Shown piece by piece: positions 25,476 to 38,530 of a DNA stretch of 64,000 nucleotides; within the stretch, counting starts at the first letter, position 1; the number at the start of each line of letters is the position of its first letter. The stretch is from Polytrichum commune (lineage: Eukaryota > Streptophyta > Polytrichopsida > Polytrichales > Polytrichaceae). The notes below the pieces were generated by a model. That model saw only the letters and a program-made list of their open reading frames with translations, made no database searches and was not told the DNA's origin. Location of the stretch: contig OX485809.1 in assembly GCA_950295325.1 (NCBI GenBank), forward strand, positions 30,194,001-30,258,000. Reading direction: 5' to 3'. The position numbers were made by a program, and so were the translations under genes.

Positions 25476-25649
25476 TACTGCCCAAGTGTGGGTCACCATT
25501 AACATGTAAGAGAATCTACCCTTCTTGATACATGGGGCCATGCTACAAATCTCTATTTAGAAAAAGGAGCAAGCTACCAAGTCTATGTCTTGGGCGAAAG
25601 TTCTTGACCGACCGGTGCACTTCTCCACCGTAGTGTAAAGCGGCCCTAA

Positions 25650-26236
25650 GGGCCAGTTTACACCATCGATCATGAAGTTGGAATCTAGAAGATGGCCTTT
25701 TTTCATGGTTTGACTTCATGGTCCAACTTCCATGGTCCGATTTAAAAGAAAAAGAAAAAATCAATTTACAAAGTTTTTGGGCTCCTCACTAGGTGTAAAC
25801 CGAATGTGAACCAAGAAGAATGATCATGCACCAAAAAAATGGATGTGCTGATATTTTTTTAATATATGTCCAAATAGGGCAGTTTTGAAAAGATAAAATT
25901 TAAGTCTTATCATTCTCTTTTTTTGTTTGTCTACATCTTCTCTTTCTCAAAAAAAATTCATTAAATTTTTTTCTATAACAATAGTTCTTTGCCATGGGCC
26001 CCTGCCTTTTTCCACCAGAGCACATTTTTTGCCTCTCCTACTGCAAAACATGTTGGATCATGTCAGTGGATAATGTAGGCCTTAAAATTTTGTTTTTTAG
26101 GGACCTCAAACTCCATGGTCACTCTGAAATGTTTTCCTTGGTGTAAATCGAAGTGGTGTTGGGATGAGTTCAAAAGCCAATCCCAAATTTTACAAGGCCT
26201 TGGGACAACTTTATGGTCCATGATGTAAACAACCCC
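25650..26236. mobile_element. PIF/Harbinger-like MITE
   Basis: The left end is GGGCCAGTTTACACCATCG. The right end, inverted, is GGGGTTGTTTACATCATGG. The flanks are TAA (25647-25649) and TAG (26237-26239), so the duplication has decayed by one base. Directly to its left (ending 25646) is …TGTAAAGCGGCCC, the right end of another Harbinger-like element. Its left end was not found. About 587 bp, no coding region. Confidence 0.65.
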
Positions 26237-26239
26237 TAG

Positions 26240-28489
26240 GTAATGTTATGAATGTCATAGGTTAGGCTCAACGCTATTCATTTAGATCAAGTTGTCCTAA
26301 GCACGTCCCCACCATGGATACAACAAATGGTCCTCTACCATTGGTTTAAAATTGGGCTTAATGGGAAAAATGAAACTTGTTTGTATGTCCATAATCTCAA
26401 CATGTTGAATTACATAGTAAGATCCTCATATAGAATATGAAAAATTGATTATGATAATATTATAGGTGTTGGTTTAATTAAATTTCACTATTCAACATTT
26501 AATTACATATATTTGACATTAATTAATGAATATCTTTCCATCATATTCCAATAGCATAACATTCAAGTAATCATTAAGGATTCAAATATCTCCCATGAAA
26601 TTTTAGTTATCACAATTTATCAATGGATCCGCCCCATAGAATTGAAGCAACCTAAGAGTCAAGATTTTGAAAATATGTCCAAATAGACTTAAAACAAGTT
26701 ATGGGTTATTATTCATTAATTCATATATATATATATATATGCAAGGGGTATTCACTTGTAATTTACGTAGGAATGACTTGCGAGAAAAGGTAGGGTGGAA
26801 TATATTCGTATGACAATTTTTTTTGGTTCAAATCCACATTAGGCTTTGTTATGTCCATAAGAAATTTATATATTGTGTATAATAATATAAATGATGCTAA
26901 TTTACTTTAATTTACTTTTTTTAATATTAGCCTAACAAAAATTGGAATGAATCCTTTATTTGGAAGATGAATATGTTTGTAGCTATTTAAAATAAAAAAT
27001 TTAACACTTTTGCAATTACCATATGTTCTAACTCTAAAACCCAAACCCTTGTGTTTGCTTACAGATTTGATGTCTTGTGCTCATTGTACATAATGAGGTC
27101 AAATGTATGAATGTATTTGTTGATTTGATTCTTCAAGATGCTATGTTTCCTTTACATGAAAAACATCAACAAACAAATAATTACATTCCATTACCACAAG
27201 AAATATAATTCAAGTAAAACTATACAAGTAGTGGGGAGGGGGGGGGGTGGAATGTATGAATGGGGTCACCAGTTAGAGTAGCTTCGGGTTAGCTAACCCC
27301 TAATATTGCTAAAATTTTGTCAGCTTTCTCGTTGCCTTTCATTCCTATGTGGGATCAGACTTTGTGTATGTGGACCAGGTGAGGGTGTTTAGCAATATTG
27401 ATGAGGATTGCTGTAAGTAGATGACAATCTGGGTGGTGGTGGTGGCTCGGGAGTTCACTAGACATGTATATATGTATACACGTGCGTGACAAGGGTATTT
27501 ATTCAAGGGATATTTAATTATCCATCCTTAATTTTTGTACCGTATTATTATATAATTATATAATTTCTTGTTTTTTAAATGACCCTATAATTACTTTTAA
27601 ATTTGATGAAGCTCTAATTTTAAGCTAGGTATGTTCATTATAATTAATTGATTTTGCTCCAAAGGGTTTAAGAGCATTCAAAGTACTAAGTCACCAAAAT
27701 CCAAGGCACATCAAGGTTTTACATTAAGAGTGTTCATAAATAGTTTCAAACAACAAAATCAGCCCATGTTCCTCAATCAAGTTACACGCACAATGGTACT
27801 GAGTGTAAAAAAACAATTAAAACACCAACAACAAAGCAAGAAAAAATAGGGTCCATGCAATAATGTAGAAGGGTATAGAGTTAATACTACAACATCCTGC
27901 TTGAAGCAGATAGACACAAGACCAACCAAAACTCCTCTAATTTATCTTGAGAAATTGTTTCTAGCATTTAAAAATACTAGCAAAATTGTTCATAGCAAAT
28001 GAAAGATGTCATGTTCATCTTGCAAAACAATTCCTAGCTTTTAAGAACACTAGTATATAATCAACAAATAATGCATGCCTTTAATCCTAAACCTAGGAAT
28101 CCGTCATCCACCCTCATCAATCTTTCATCCCATTTTTTCAACTGAATCGACGTAGTTTTTCATCCAAAATCTTCCTGCCTTTGAACACAAAGGACACCCT
28201 ATTTCAAAAAAAACCTAGGATCCTTAAATCCTACAATATATTTTTACAAATATTTTAAAAATATGCGTTATTTGTATCAAGCCTATATTATTTATAATAC
28301 AAATTTTATCATACATACTCACCTATATTACTTCTAAGAAAATTCTAAGTTTTTCCTTTTGTGAATATGAATTACCCTATATTTTCCCGCACGTTGTTTT
28401 CTAATATTATTGCAGTGAACTCCCCGAGGGTGGTGGTCGTGGTGGGCTAAGGGTGAGTTCTTAACGTTGCAGAGTAGATAGATGGAGAC
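26240..28489. other. No gene recognised; (AT)n microsatellite
   Basis: Very AT-rich DNA with an (AT)n tract at 26723-26740 and a G run near 27236-27247. No frame worth calling. Confidence 0.5.
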
Positions 28490-29283
28490 AACCCTGTTGG
28501 CATATGGTAATAGTCCTCAATGACTACCTCGTTCATTCTTGTTAGGGTTTGCGTTTGGATTCTAGGTTTTACAATTGGAGGTTCATGGGCTTCCTTGACT
28601 TTTTGTCTCTAGATTATGGCCAAGTTATTATGCACATGTTTTTGTTTGTTTGATGCAATCATTGAGTTACATGCTATGGATGAAAAAATGTCCAATGACT
28701 TTCTTGTTGGAAAGTGGTTATTATAAGTATTAAAGACGTATTCCATTCATGTCTCTATTTTATGTTTATTATTTTTATCATATACGTAGTGGAGGCATTT
28801 ATCACATTAAATTGAAGAGCTTAATATAAATGCATAAGTTCATTTTCTAGCATGCCGTGAGTACATATACATTTGTTATAAATGTGTAAACTTCTTGTAT
28901 GCAGGGGGCTTAATTTCGTAGTGACCCATGCACATCATTTAGGTATCCAATGGAGAGTCCACCCCCCAGGACGATAGGTCACCAGAATTTGGGGATGGAT
29001 GTTCATTGGACCATATTTAGCCTAGTAATATATAAATGATTGCCCCAACATAATCTTGAACTCATAAAATATTAGATAAATCAATAGGTAAATTTTATAT
29101 TGTGAAAAAGTGTTTTAATACAATAAATTAAAGTCACTTTTAAAAAGAAGTATGTAAATTGAATTTCAAGAATAAGATATCAAACTTTACCCCATCCCAT
29201 TTGCGGAAACCCATAATTTGTCCTTTTTCTAATATTCTAAACTTAATTTCCCTTGATTGTATCACAACAGAAATGAAGAACTA
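28490..29283 (-). repeat. Innermost part of right inverted-repeat arm
   Basis: Inverted homologue of about 17750-18545 on the left arm. The match is interrupted at 29283 by two nested TIR elements (29284-30432) that are absent from the left arm, and resumes at 30436. Confidence 0.75.
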
Positions 29284-30003
29284 AGGTAGAGGGTGCTTAA
29301 ACCAACACTTTAAGCTATTGCACATACATATGGCTATGTGGTTGATATATAAAATATATATTCATATTAGCCTTTGGGCTAAACATAGGTATCAAGAAAG
29401 AAAAAATAAATTTAGTCTCAATTGAATATTTGATGAATATTCAAAGTCAAAACTACTAGCTTCCTTATACCAATCCATAGGCCCCGTGTATGGCAACCTC
29501 ACATATGATGAGGACCCCCACCTTCATTGCCTAGAACCAACACAACATAGCTGGGTATTAGACCCAAACTACATCAAAGCCCAAGTAGTAATGGTATGCA
29601 AAGCCACACGGGCTACCTCCATGATCCCTCCTGGTTCGCTTGCAAAACCATCACCTTGCATCCCGGGAACCAACCCCCTTGCATCCCGGGAAATGACCCT
29701 TTTGTGCTTTGTGGGCCTACCTCCTTGGCGTTGTGAATAGAATGACTAGAATAGGCATTGACAAGCCACCCTAATCCCACCTTGAACCAACCCGAGATAG
29801 AGTGGAGCCCGTTACATACCCTACATGAAGGTTATGGAGGCCGCTATGAGGTGGCACCACTAATGGCACCTAAAACCGTCACTCCGTGGGCCCAGACACA
29901 CCTACACCGCCGGGTACGGTTCAAGGTTGTAGAGTGTTAGCAATTGGGAGGCATTTATAGGTGTTGGTTTTGGATGGGGTGTTGGTTTTAGCACCCTCTA
30001 CCT
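29284..30003. mobile_element. TIR element with TA target duplication
   Basis: The left end is AGGTAGAGGGTGCTTAAACC and the right end is the inverse of AGGTAGAGGGTGCTAAAACC. TA precedes it at 29282-29283. The matching TA follows at 30004-30005 and again after the nested element at 30434-30435. The left arm of the inverted repeat holds the empty site (reverse complement GAAC-TA-GAGTTG near 17753). About 720 bp. The superfamily is unclear; the TA target suggests Tc1/mariner. No transposase was seen. Confidence 0.75.
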
Positions 30004-30005
30004 TA

Positions 30006-30432
30006 GGGCATCCCCAGGAGAGATAGTAAGCAACCCGCCAAAAATAATATATTATATGGTGTTTAGGGTGTTTGGGGAGCCCTCCATCTTGGGCGGGGCC
30101 GCTCATCTTGAGTCAGAGCCCACCAAAGCCTAGGCATACCCCCGGTATAATTAGGAAGCAATCAATAAGACAACGACACCTATTATCTGACATGAGATAA
30201 AGTAGGATATCGGAGTATCTGATATTAAAGTAATCTCTTGGCGGGCCGGAGGAGGGCCGCCATATGAACCATTTATGGCGTTGGAAGGCCTTTACTATAC
30301 CCGGGCCGCTTCTAAATTATGCCGGACCGGACATTGGTGGGGATCAATTTATGCCGGTACCGCCACCTAAGAACCCGGGATGCCCCATTTTTGGCGTTGG
30401 CATGCCCTATGGCGAGGCTGCTGGGGACGCCC
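30006..30432. mobile_element. PIF/Harbinger-like MITE inserted at the end of the preceding element
   Basis: A 427-bp unit with ends GGGCATCCCCAG and CTGGGGACGCCC (one mismatch). It is flanked by the 3-bp duplication TTA at 30003-30005 and 30433-30435. The target TTA was formed by the last T of the neighbouring element plus its TA duplication, so this insertion is younger than that element. The interior is GC-rich. Short frames in it are not genes. Confidence 0.8.
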
Positions 30433-30435
30433 TTA

Positions 30436-31811
30436 GAGTTGTATGAGATTGGAAAGAAAAGTTCTAGATTTATCTTGAGAGTTTTATTTGTTCTAATTTT
30501 TATTTAACCGAACTTGAAGCAATGAGAAATATTTTTACAGTAGATGTAAAAGGCATGTAATATTAAATATATTATAACCAGTAAGAAAGTGCCATATTCG
30601 ATTTTCACTTGTTCATTGTCTAACTCCTCCTAAAATTCTACTTCTGACAAAGTGTATTCCAAAAATTCTCTATGTTTTGAATACAAAAGCTTGAAATGAA
30701 TTGGATGAATTCCAATGGATATCAATAGTGTAGGAGATGTACTAGATTAGACCGTCCAAAAAGTGCAACTCGCACAAATATCAACCCCCACCAAGGTCGA
30801 GGCATTTATAGTCGACCGAGTTCATTTAACCACTCACTAGGGTTATGTATTGTTGACATGGATGTAATCTACATTTTTCAGGAGAACAAAGTTGATGTTT
30901 ATGTGGTGGCAACAACTTGTGATTGATTAAGGTTGGGGTATCTATAACCAATAAAATAAGATAGTTTGCATGTGTGTAAGAGGAGTAGTACCAAGGATTT
31001 TTTTTAAATAATTTTTTTTTTAAATTTTTTTTTGTTTCTTGCAAGGAGAAACATATTCTAAGAAAAATAGAATTATTTAAGAAAATCATGAACATGGAAA
31101 GTGTTAAAAATTTTGAAGCGTAAATTTTAGGGTTATAGATACAGTCTCAATGTATACATTAACCCACAACTGCTCATCTCAATGCTACTCCATTGCTTCA
31201 ACAAATATCAAAACTCTTATGAGGGTAATCAATCACTTGCAACCACCACATAAAACTTAAACGTTGTTCATTTGAAAATATAGATCTCATCTATGTCAAC
31301 ATTACATGGAATGAACCTAGTGAGCAATTAAAAAATAAACCTAGTCCACCCTCATAAGATGCCTCGACCTTATCCTCACAAGAGTGTTGATAATTGTCAT
31401 AGCCAAGCATTAGAATTTAGATGAGCAGTTATGGGTTAACCTATAGATTGACTATTTGTTACCCTAACTTTACTGCTTCAAAATTTGTAGCAATTTCCCT
31501 TTTCAAGAATTTTAGTTTATTTTTTGTATTCTTCTTAAAATTTGTTTCTCTTCTCAAGAATAGTAACACCCTGTTATTACTCCTAAACAATTGCAAACTC
31601 TCTTATTTTAACGGTCATAGATGCCTCGACCTTAGTAGAAATGCTGGGTCTACATGACATGCCAATCTAGCATGAAGTGGGCTGCTACCATGATGGACAC
31701 TTCGTGTCAGGTAGACCCCCATGCCTACTAGTGCCCTCATATGTGGAAATATTTGGGAGGGCCCACCCATGCAGAAACAGAGAACTTTTATGCCACATTC
31801 AAAATGCATGT
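30436..31811 (-). repeat. Inner part of right inverted-repeat arm
   Basis: Inverted homologue of 12556-13981 plus 17574-17750, with moderate divergence and without the Harbinger-type element or the TA-flanked MITE present on the left arm. It carries about 40 bp (near 31770-31810) absent from the left side at the junction with the near-identical outer arm. No gene was recognised. Confidence 0.75.
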
Positions 31812-34800
31812 CCACCACCAGCTACGCACAGCGTTCGTTGGCCCCTTAAACAATGGGAAAGTCCGTTTCCAATGCGCGTCCCTTCGGGAGAATGAAAGAC
31901 ATTCCTCCATGCACGAGATTATGGTGGGGACTGGAAACCCAAAATTGCTCTACTACAAATCTGCATGCAGCACTACAGTTTCAAAGCGCAATACAACCAC
32001 AAAACTGGCTGCATCAAACTTGACTCATCTTCGACACTGCGTGGCATTGAGTCTCTGTCGAACTGTAAGTTGGTCAGCATCGAAATTATCATGCTGACAC
32101 AGATAAAACTAAGACTTGCAACTCCTAAATCCTTGGCAAGTTAGCAGTCCCTTCTATATCAAGGTTCAATAATTGATTAGCAAAAATAAAGAGGATTGTG
32201 AATTATTACCAAGTCTGGCTGGAAACTCGTTCACTTTTGAATGCAACCCTGTAAATGTCAGGTACCTTCGGCACAAGCATGAAAATGGAAAAGCGTGTAG
32301 AAAGCTGATGCACAGATGCAATTAACTTGCTTTGGTCACTGCTTTGCAGCACATTGCTCAGACCTACACATCAGTGTGGACAGACCGAAAGAAATAAGCG
32401 TAGCACGCTGGAAACAGTCCCCAACCTGCAAGGGACAAGTCACATTGGAACATGTGGCAACATATGTGGGAGGAAATTGACAGTACTGTTGTTGATAACA
32501 TGAACAACTGGACCTATGAAATATTCTGTCTTATCACCTAAACTCTTTGGTGATAAGAGATGCTGCTCGTCTGTGGAAAGATAATACTTCACTAGCATCA
32601 GGCTCTTCAGTGTCATGTTAAAGATGGAACTGTGCCAAACCCGCCATCAACATTTCATGTATATCACTCACTTCCACTCGAGTTCCTCCAGATGTTAAGA
32701 CCCACGTATTGACAGATACTCTCGCTCTTCAGCAACGCTCCCTCACATTAACAGTGGGCCACCCGGGAACACATCGGTAAATAGTATACCATCACATCAG
32801 ACCACAAGTTCAACATATAAAATACCAAACATTTAACGAAGACATAGTCCGCAAAACATGTTAGTTCTACATAACTTCCATGGCATTATCTTCACAAACC
32901 ACAGTGACATGCCACAGAGTGAGGATGTAACAGACTGAGAACAAGTATCTCTTTCAACGACAAACTTTATTCTTCCGTTACAAGAAGGCAATCCAGTGCG
33001 CAGGATGGACTACACTATCCAAACCTCCATAACTACTTGTGAATGAAGCCATTCCGTTCGCGCTCACGATCGTGGCTCCACCCTAACCTCGATGTCCTGA
33101 CTACCACCTTTTGAACAAGTGGCTGCGATGGACATAGCTCTCCATCCGTGTATGCTCCTACCAGCTAAAGCCAAGTTTAGTAATTACAACTAAACAAGAA
33201 TAATACACGTAAGCTGGCAGCTGCATCATTATGTGGGCGAGTTTCCAGAAAGACTCATCGGCCTACTATCCCTTTCACAATACGACTGGCGCTTGGGGAT
33301 CATCTTCAACTCGAATGCGTCGCTTGTGTAAGGCTACTCGCAGCTCCAAAGCGCCCAAGACGGGGTTAGCTGATGGAGATCAACTTCAACTCGATTCCGT
33401 CAACTGTATGAGGTTACTCGCAGCTTCAAAGCGTCAGAACACAGAATTTTGTAGAGATAGAGGACCGGCACATCTACCAAGTATTCGCCAATCCCGCCAG
33501 CATTCGGTGAATCGCAGAGCTCATGTCTTCACACTCTCGTACTTTCTCAACTTGCTGCTTTGTCCGTCGAGCAATAAAGAGAATAAAGACCAAGATATGA
33601 TTTCCCCCCGTGCACTTTGGCGACATCTCATCTCTGGGTATGTTGGGTCAGTAGTATTTAAACGTGTTTCCGTTATAGCCAGAGCAAACGACAGATGGAG
33701 AATATCGTATCGCGGGTAGCTCGTGACGAGGTTAGAAACACATGCACAAATAATATTTTGTCATTACCCTGATCCTTACACAGCAAATTTGCATGGAACG
33801 TGATGAGCATCAAAAAACGTCAACAAACAAGGGAGCTCCCTTCAGTCCAAGAGACGCCAGGTAAATGACTGCTCTACTCCCGAATCAGACATTCGGATGC
33901 CCCACCAGCTCATCTAGTGGGGAAGGCGGAGGTGTGATCCGGCAGCGGTGCAAAGTTTACTTTAGCCGCTATTGAACCGAAGGGAACTCCCTCGGCAAGT
34001 GTAGCTTGCCACTTACGCAACAAATTCTTTCACATACCTCGTATTAGACATGACCAAACCAGCCGCAGCAAAGCAGCGATCAGCAACCCAACAGATCACC
34101 ACGCCTCCAATCGAGCGCATGTTCACATCGTCATGCGCACCGAAACCTCAGAATGTCCCCCATCTGGTCAGTGTCTCATCATGCACTGGAGGCATAGCCC
34201 AGCCCCCATCTATACCCAGACCTCATCACAAATTAAAGTTCTGGTACACCCACCCATCCCGAAATTCTTCTGAACAGCACACAGGAACAAGACCCAGACA
34301 AACTCCGAATTCTACTGTGAAACATCGTACTCTAACCCAAAACGGTTCGAATGCATGCAGCGTCGGCAGAGGGATGCGAGTCATCACACTCTAACCCAAC
34401 GTCGGCAGACTTCGGAGAGAGGGAAGCGAGAAGTCATCATGGAACACACAACTTGAGAGCGTCGAGAAGCTAAGCTAATGGCCCCTTCTCACCTGACCCT
34501 AGCAAATAAAGGCTTTATTATGGAATAGTGCAGTGGCTCTGTTTTCACGGTGGAGGGTCAATAAGTGGTTTTTTGGTTAAAAGTGGCCAGAGAGTTAACC
34601 TCGTCATTCACACAGCGTTGTGGTATTATCCACAATCTCTACCACCTAGGCAGCGCAGAAGACCTCCGTCCACACCTGCTCCTTGCTAATACCCTTGCCG
34701 GATTCATAGCGCCTGCCCCAACGACAAGTTTTGAGTCTCTGCCGGGGTTTCTCTTTGCCACTAGGCAACGCCCGCAATTGCTCCGAGCGAGGGATTCCAG

Positions 34801-35925
34801 TAAAAAGTCGGCCCTTCCCCCCCCTCTTTGAATTGCTTGTGGTTTCATCTGTGATTGTTGCCGAATCCTTAAGCCTGCCGTGGATAGCTAGTTCGAAGTG
34901 AAGTGGCTCTGCGCCCTTCCCAAGTTCGGGTAGGTTGATGTACCTGGGGTTTTGCTTTGAGGGTGATCTCTGTGAGTCGATTGCGGTGAAGCTAATCAGT
35001 ATCTATTCAGTATCTAATCAGTATCTAATCAGTAGAAGTAGGAGAACATGAAAAACGACCCAAATAACACCACGTACCTGACAGTGATGACTTCAGACAC
35101 GGAGTGCTCTTGAGTGCAGGCAGCAAAGTACTACATTGCAAATCCCCAAGCAGGGCGCAACCAAGGAACGGAGAGAAGCAACTGCAAGATACAGATGAAC
35201 CAGTCGAGTTCGAGAACAACCGATTGAAGTTCGGGAGTTCAGGAGAACAACGTATCATCTCAGAGGAATCTGTAGGACACAACTGACTTTACTAAAGCTA
35301 AAGCGGAAGATCTACATGGAGTCGGGTGGACTTCGATACTCCAGGATTTTGACTGATTATGCTCAAAAATCAACCTGGACAGCGGCTTCGACGCTCCACA
35401 GGGGTCCAACTTGATACAATGCCGCCCTTCAGTGCCTAAATGAAGCTGGCAGCACAGAAGAGTAGAGAAGAGTACTAGCAGGTACCGAATTCAAGCGATC
35501 AGCAGCAGAGCGTCATCCATTTCGTAACTGCAAGCTAATTAAACTTCACAGTGAGCTGTAGAAAACTCGTCGAAATCACAGGGTTCCGGACAAACAAGCC
35601 ACAGATTCAACAGACCCACAACACAATTCGATATTCACGCCCAAGGAAGGGTCGTTTTTAACAAAAGGCGGGGAGCGAGCGGCTTTAACTAATACCTCGG
35701 TGTTAGCATCTTGGCCAATGACCAGAGACTGGTGTGACAGCTTTACACGTACGTAGAACCTGGAGCACAGGATGGCAAGTTCCAAAGGGTTGGCATTTAG
35801 GGTGGGTTCTAACGGGTTCAGGCCCCGCCCAGCAAGGACGCCACCTAGGATCGGGGAAGAGTAGTTAGTGACCAGGTGAAGAAACAAGCTTTGTAAAAGC
35901 TGATGATTATCACTTGAAAATGGTT
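31812..35925 (-). repeat. Right outer arm of large inverted repeat (near-identical segment)
   Basis: Reverse complement of 8461-12555. The right border falls at about 35925, ten bases before a recognisable DUF7869-like coding fragment begins at 35935, so the repeat appears to end inside or next to that old gene. The few differences cluster at the outer end. A short direct duplication of AGTATCTAATC (about 35008-35030) is found only in this arm. No domain was recognised in any frame. Confidence 0.9.
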
Positions 35926-35934
35926 AAATATTCA

Positions 35935-38530
35935 TCAGCAGGGGGATAGTGGGGTAATATGTTCACGCAAGTCCATATTCCATATACCAAATGAAAGGTC
36001 GATGTCATCATGGGTATGAGCAACTAAAAGGTAAGACACATGAACCTCTGTGAATATCCCTTTGGCCATGAACATGAACCAATATGCCTTCACAAACCTA
36101 CACTTGTTGCATTTCAACAATTATTGCGCTTAAACATGCAAAACATGTGGAAGAGGAATAGTCGGGATGGGCTACATACGTGGAGCTCATTATTCTTGCA
36201 AATATATGTCACTTCCGTGGAGTATAACATGATAAAGAGATGACCATATGTCGCAACCCTTATTAGTGCCCCTTAGCTTATTTTCACCGTTTCGCAACTC
36301 TAGCAGGTGTCACGAGCGCTAACCTTAACGTCCCACACACGTGCATAGTTAGCTCCCATACCAACCGCCAAGCTTATAGCTTGGTTACCAAACCCTCCTA
36401 CATATGCATTCAAAACTCTCCCCTTAGTAGATAGCCGTTGGTTAGGTGCGGACTTTCATTCGTGGAAGTCTAATATTGAGTTGATCATTACATTGCCGGA
36501 GCAACTCTACAACAACCCGAAGCATACTTGTCAAGTTTGCCCCTACGTTGGGCCAATGTACATGGAAGCCACACCGTTCTGTTGAGGGCGGGGTTAGTCG
36601 GCAACGCCGCCTCCACATATAAGCTTCTAGGACTTTGGGCAGGGCCCCTACCCCACCGTCAAGTAAACCTTTGTCTCTCCTAAAAGGTTGGGGTCAGGTA
36701 GACATTTTCCCTTAGCTGCTAGGCCTGGAGCCCCCCAACATCTTCAAACCTCCATAACTTTGTATTTTGATATTTAATTCTATCAATCGACCAGTCCATT
36801 GACAACTACTCTTTGCATAGATGCCGATGGACTCCTCACTTACCCCATTCGGATAAGTATTGAGGGAATTATGATTGTTCCAACCTTGGTAGTCTTGTGT
36901 GCCATTCCCAAGTCATTGTTGTCCCATCACATCACCCCTTGGAGTGCTGGGCACTGTCCCTAGGCAATGCACCACTCAAATTGCCATATCTCCTAGCTCA
37001 CACCTTCGATTGGGGAGTTCTTGAGCATTCTAAAAGCTGAACGCCATAATCTACCCAATGCTCATGGCCTTACCCTTGTGACTCTTAGTCTCTGTGGGTG
37101 GGAGGTGTTTTCAATGTGTGGGGCTTTCACCTACACTAGGATCACTTGGGCTCTCTCACCTATGGCGTCACAAGTCCCGGATGATACTCCAGGGTCCCCC
37201 TTGTGCCCATGGTGTTGCGGACACTCCCTATGGAGTGGTGCAGGATACCATTCGGCACCGTGGAAAAACCTATGAGATGAAAGATGTTGGGGTTTTTCCA
37301 AATCACGAAGGAGTCTTACGAATGAGCCTACAATATGATTGCAATCGCCATGATACAAATCCAATGCATTATGGGCACATATCTTGTCTTCATGTCCATA
37401 AACCATCATTTATGTTACCGAAAATGCTAGTTTTGTAAACATATCAATGTCTTTGTTTTTGTAAGCGAAGCAAGGAAAGGCAATCTTGCCATGGTCCATC
37501 TTGTCATGAATGATGGTCAACATGTTCCAAAGATGTTTAATAAAGAGAGCCCTTATGCATTGGTAAGTATTACGAGTGATTTTTTGCTACGCTTGGTGCT
37601 TCTCCAACTGCTTTGAGAAACTAGTGTGGGCGGCTGAACTTTAACATGTTGGAGAATGATAATAAAGGTAAGTAAATCGCATTTCTCACAATGAGCAAAA
37701 TTATCACCAACCTTTTTTTTTATGTAGTGTTTAAATTAGTTCTATGTTATATGGCTAAGAGTTGAAAGAAAAATTGGCAGCAAAACACATATGTCATATA
37801 TTTTAGGGCATTGCATGAAATGCAATAGTTAGTGAAATACCCTAAAATTGAGAATATAATCGGATTGTTGCCATTATAATAGAAATACATTTCCAATGGA
37901 CCAAGTAGAACTTTAAGAATATCAAAGAGTCCACTAACCTGGTTGATTGTAACAAAAAAATTGTTCAATTTTGTTCCGCAAGGCAAGACTATCTTGACTA
38001 CGCGTGTGTTGTTTGGCAACTTGCAGTATTTGTGAGGCATCATGTTTGCTTTGTCCTCAACTAGGGTGGTAAGAGTGGCAGTGGCTTGTTGAGTACATAC
38101 ACGATTCTTCTTGGTGTTCAAGTTTCTATGGTCTTGCAGATGCATACCACACTTGAACTCCTTACGGTTTATGTAGAATTTGGTTTTTGATAGCACAAAT
38201 ATGTGCCTCCATCCTATGACGCATATGTCGTGACCACTCATTGTGAGAACATTTACAAACACCCTGGAAGTGTATGTACTTGTCTATAGACCTCAGGTTA
38301 TTTGGTATGTCGCATTCTTGTAGAGTAGGCCTAAAATTTGGTTTGAAGCGCGAGTGTTTGGTCTCTAGGAAAGAATGTAAGGCACTCGCAATCGCAACAA
38401 ACAATTATAGAGAATTGTTGTATGCATGCATTATTTAGTGCTTGAAATCGTTTGGTGGGCTTAGTATGGTCTGATGTTGTCTGGGAAATCTCGTAGGCCC
38501 TTTTTCCTTCCTTCCTCCATTTCTCCATCA
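35935..38530 (-). pseudogene. DUF7869-like transposon-associated gene, split by a solo LTR
   Basis: On the minus strand the text runs from about 38404 to 37260, is interrupted by the LTR at 36249-37247, and resumes from 36248 to 35935. Recognisable blocks are MMPHKYCKLPNNTRVVKIVL (about 38030-37970), HGDCNHIVGSFVRLLRDLEK (about 37350-37290) and KGIFTEVHVSYLLVAHTHDD followed by IDLSFGIW (about 36065-35980). The last block matches VGHTHDDIDASFGRW in the gene at 47862-49262. The upstream part has Cys/His-bearing segments (CKCSHNEWSRHMRH near 38230). This family is found in repeats of seed-free plants; its function is unknown to me. Stops and frame changes show it is dead. The C-terminal end is lost at the inverted-repeat border. 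Confidence 0.7.
36249..37247 (-). mobile_element. Solo LTR, family B (copy 2)
   Basis: A 999-bp unit starting TGTCGCAACCC and ending GGTGCAGGATA, the reverse of the unit at 14282-15273. The flanks CCATA (36244-36248) and CCATT (37248-37252) form a 5-bp duplication with one mismatch. It splits the DUF7869-like pseudogene. Short frames inside (37021-37275 and 37094-37438) are LTR sequence. Confidence 0.85.

Noticed and set aside
36249-37247. Frames 37021-37438 as a gene
   Set aside because: They fall in a solo LTR with TG...CA-like ends and a 5-bp duplication.
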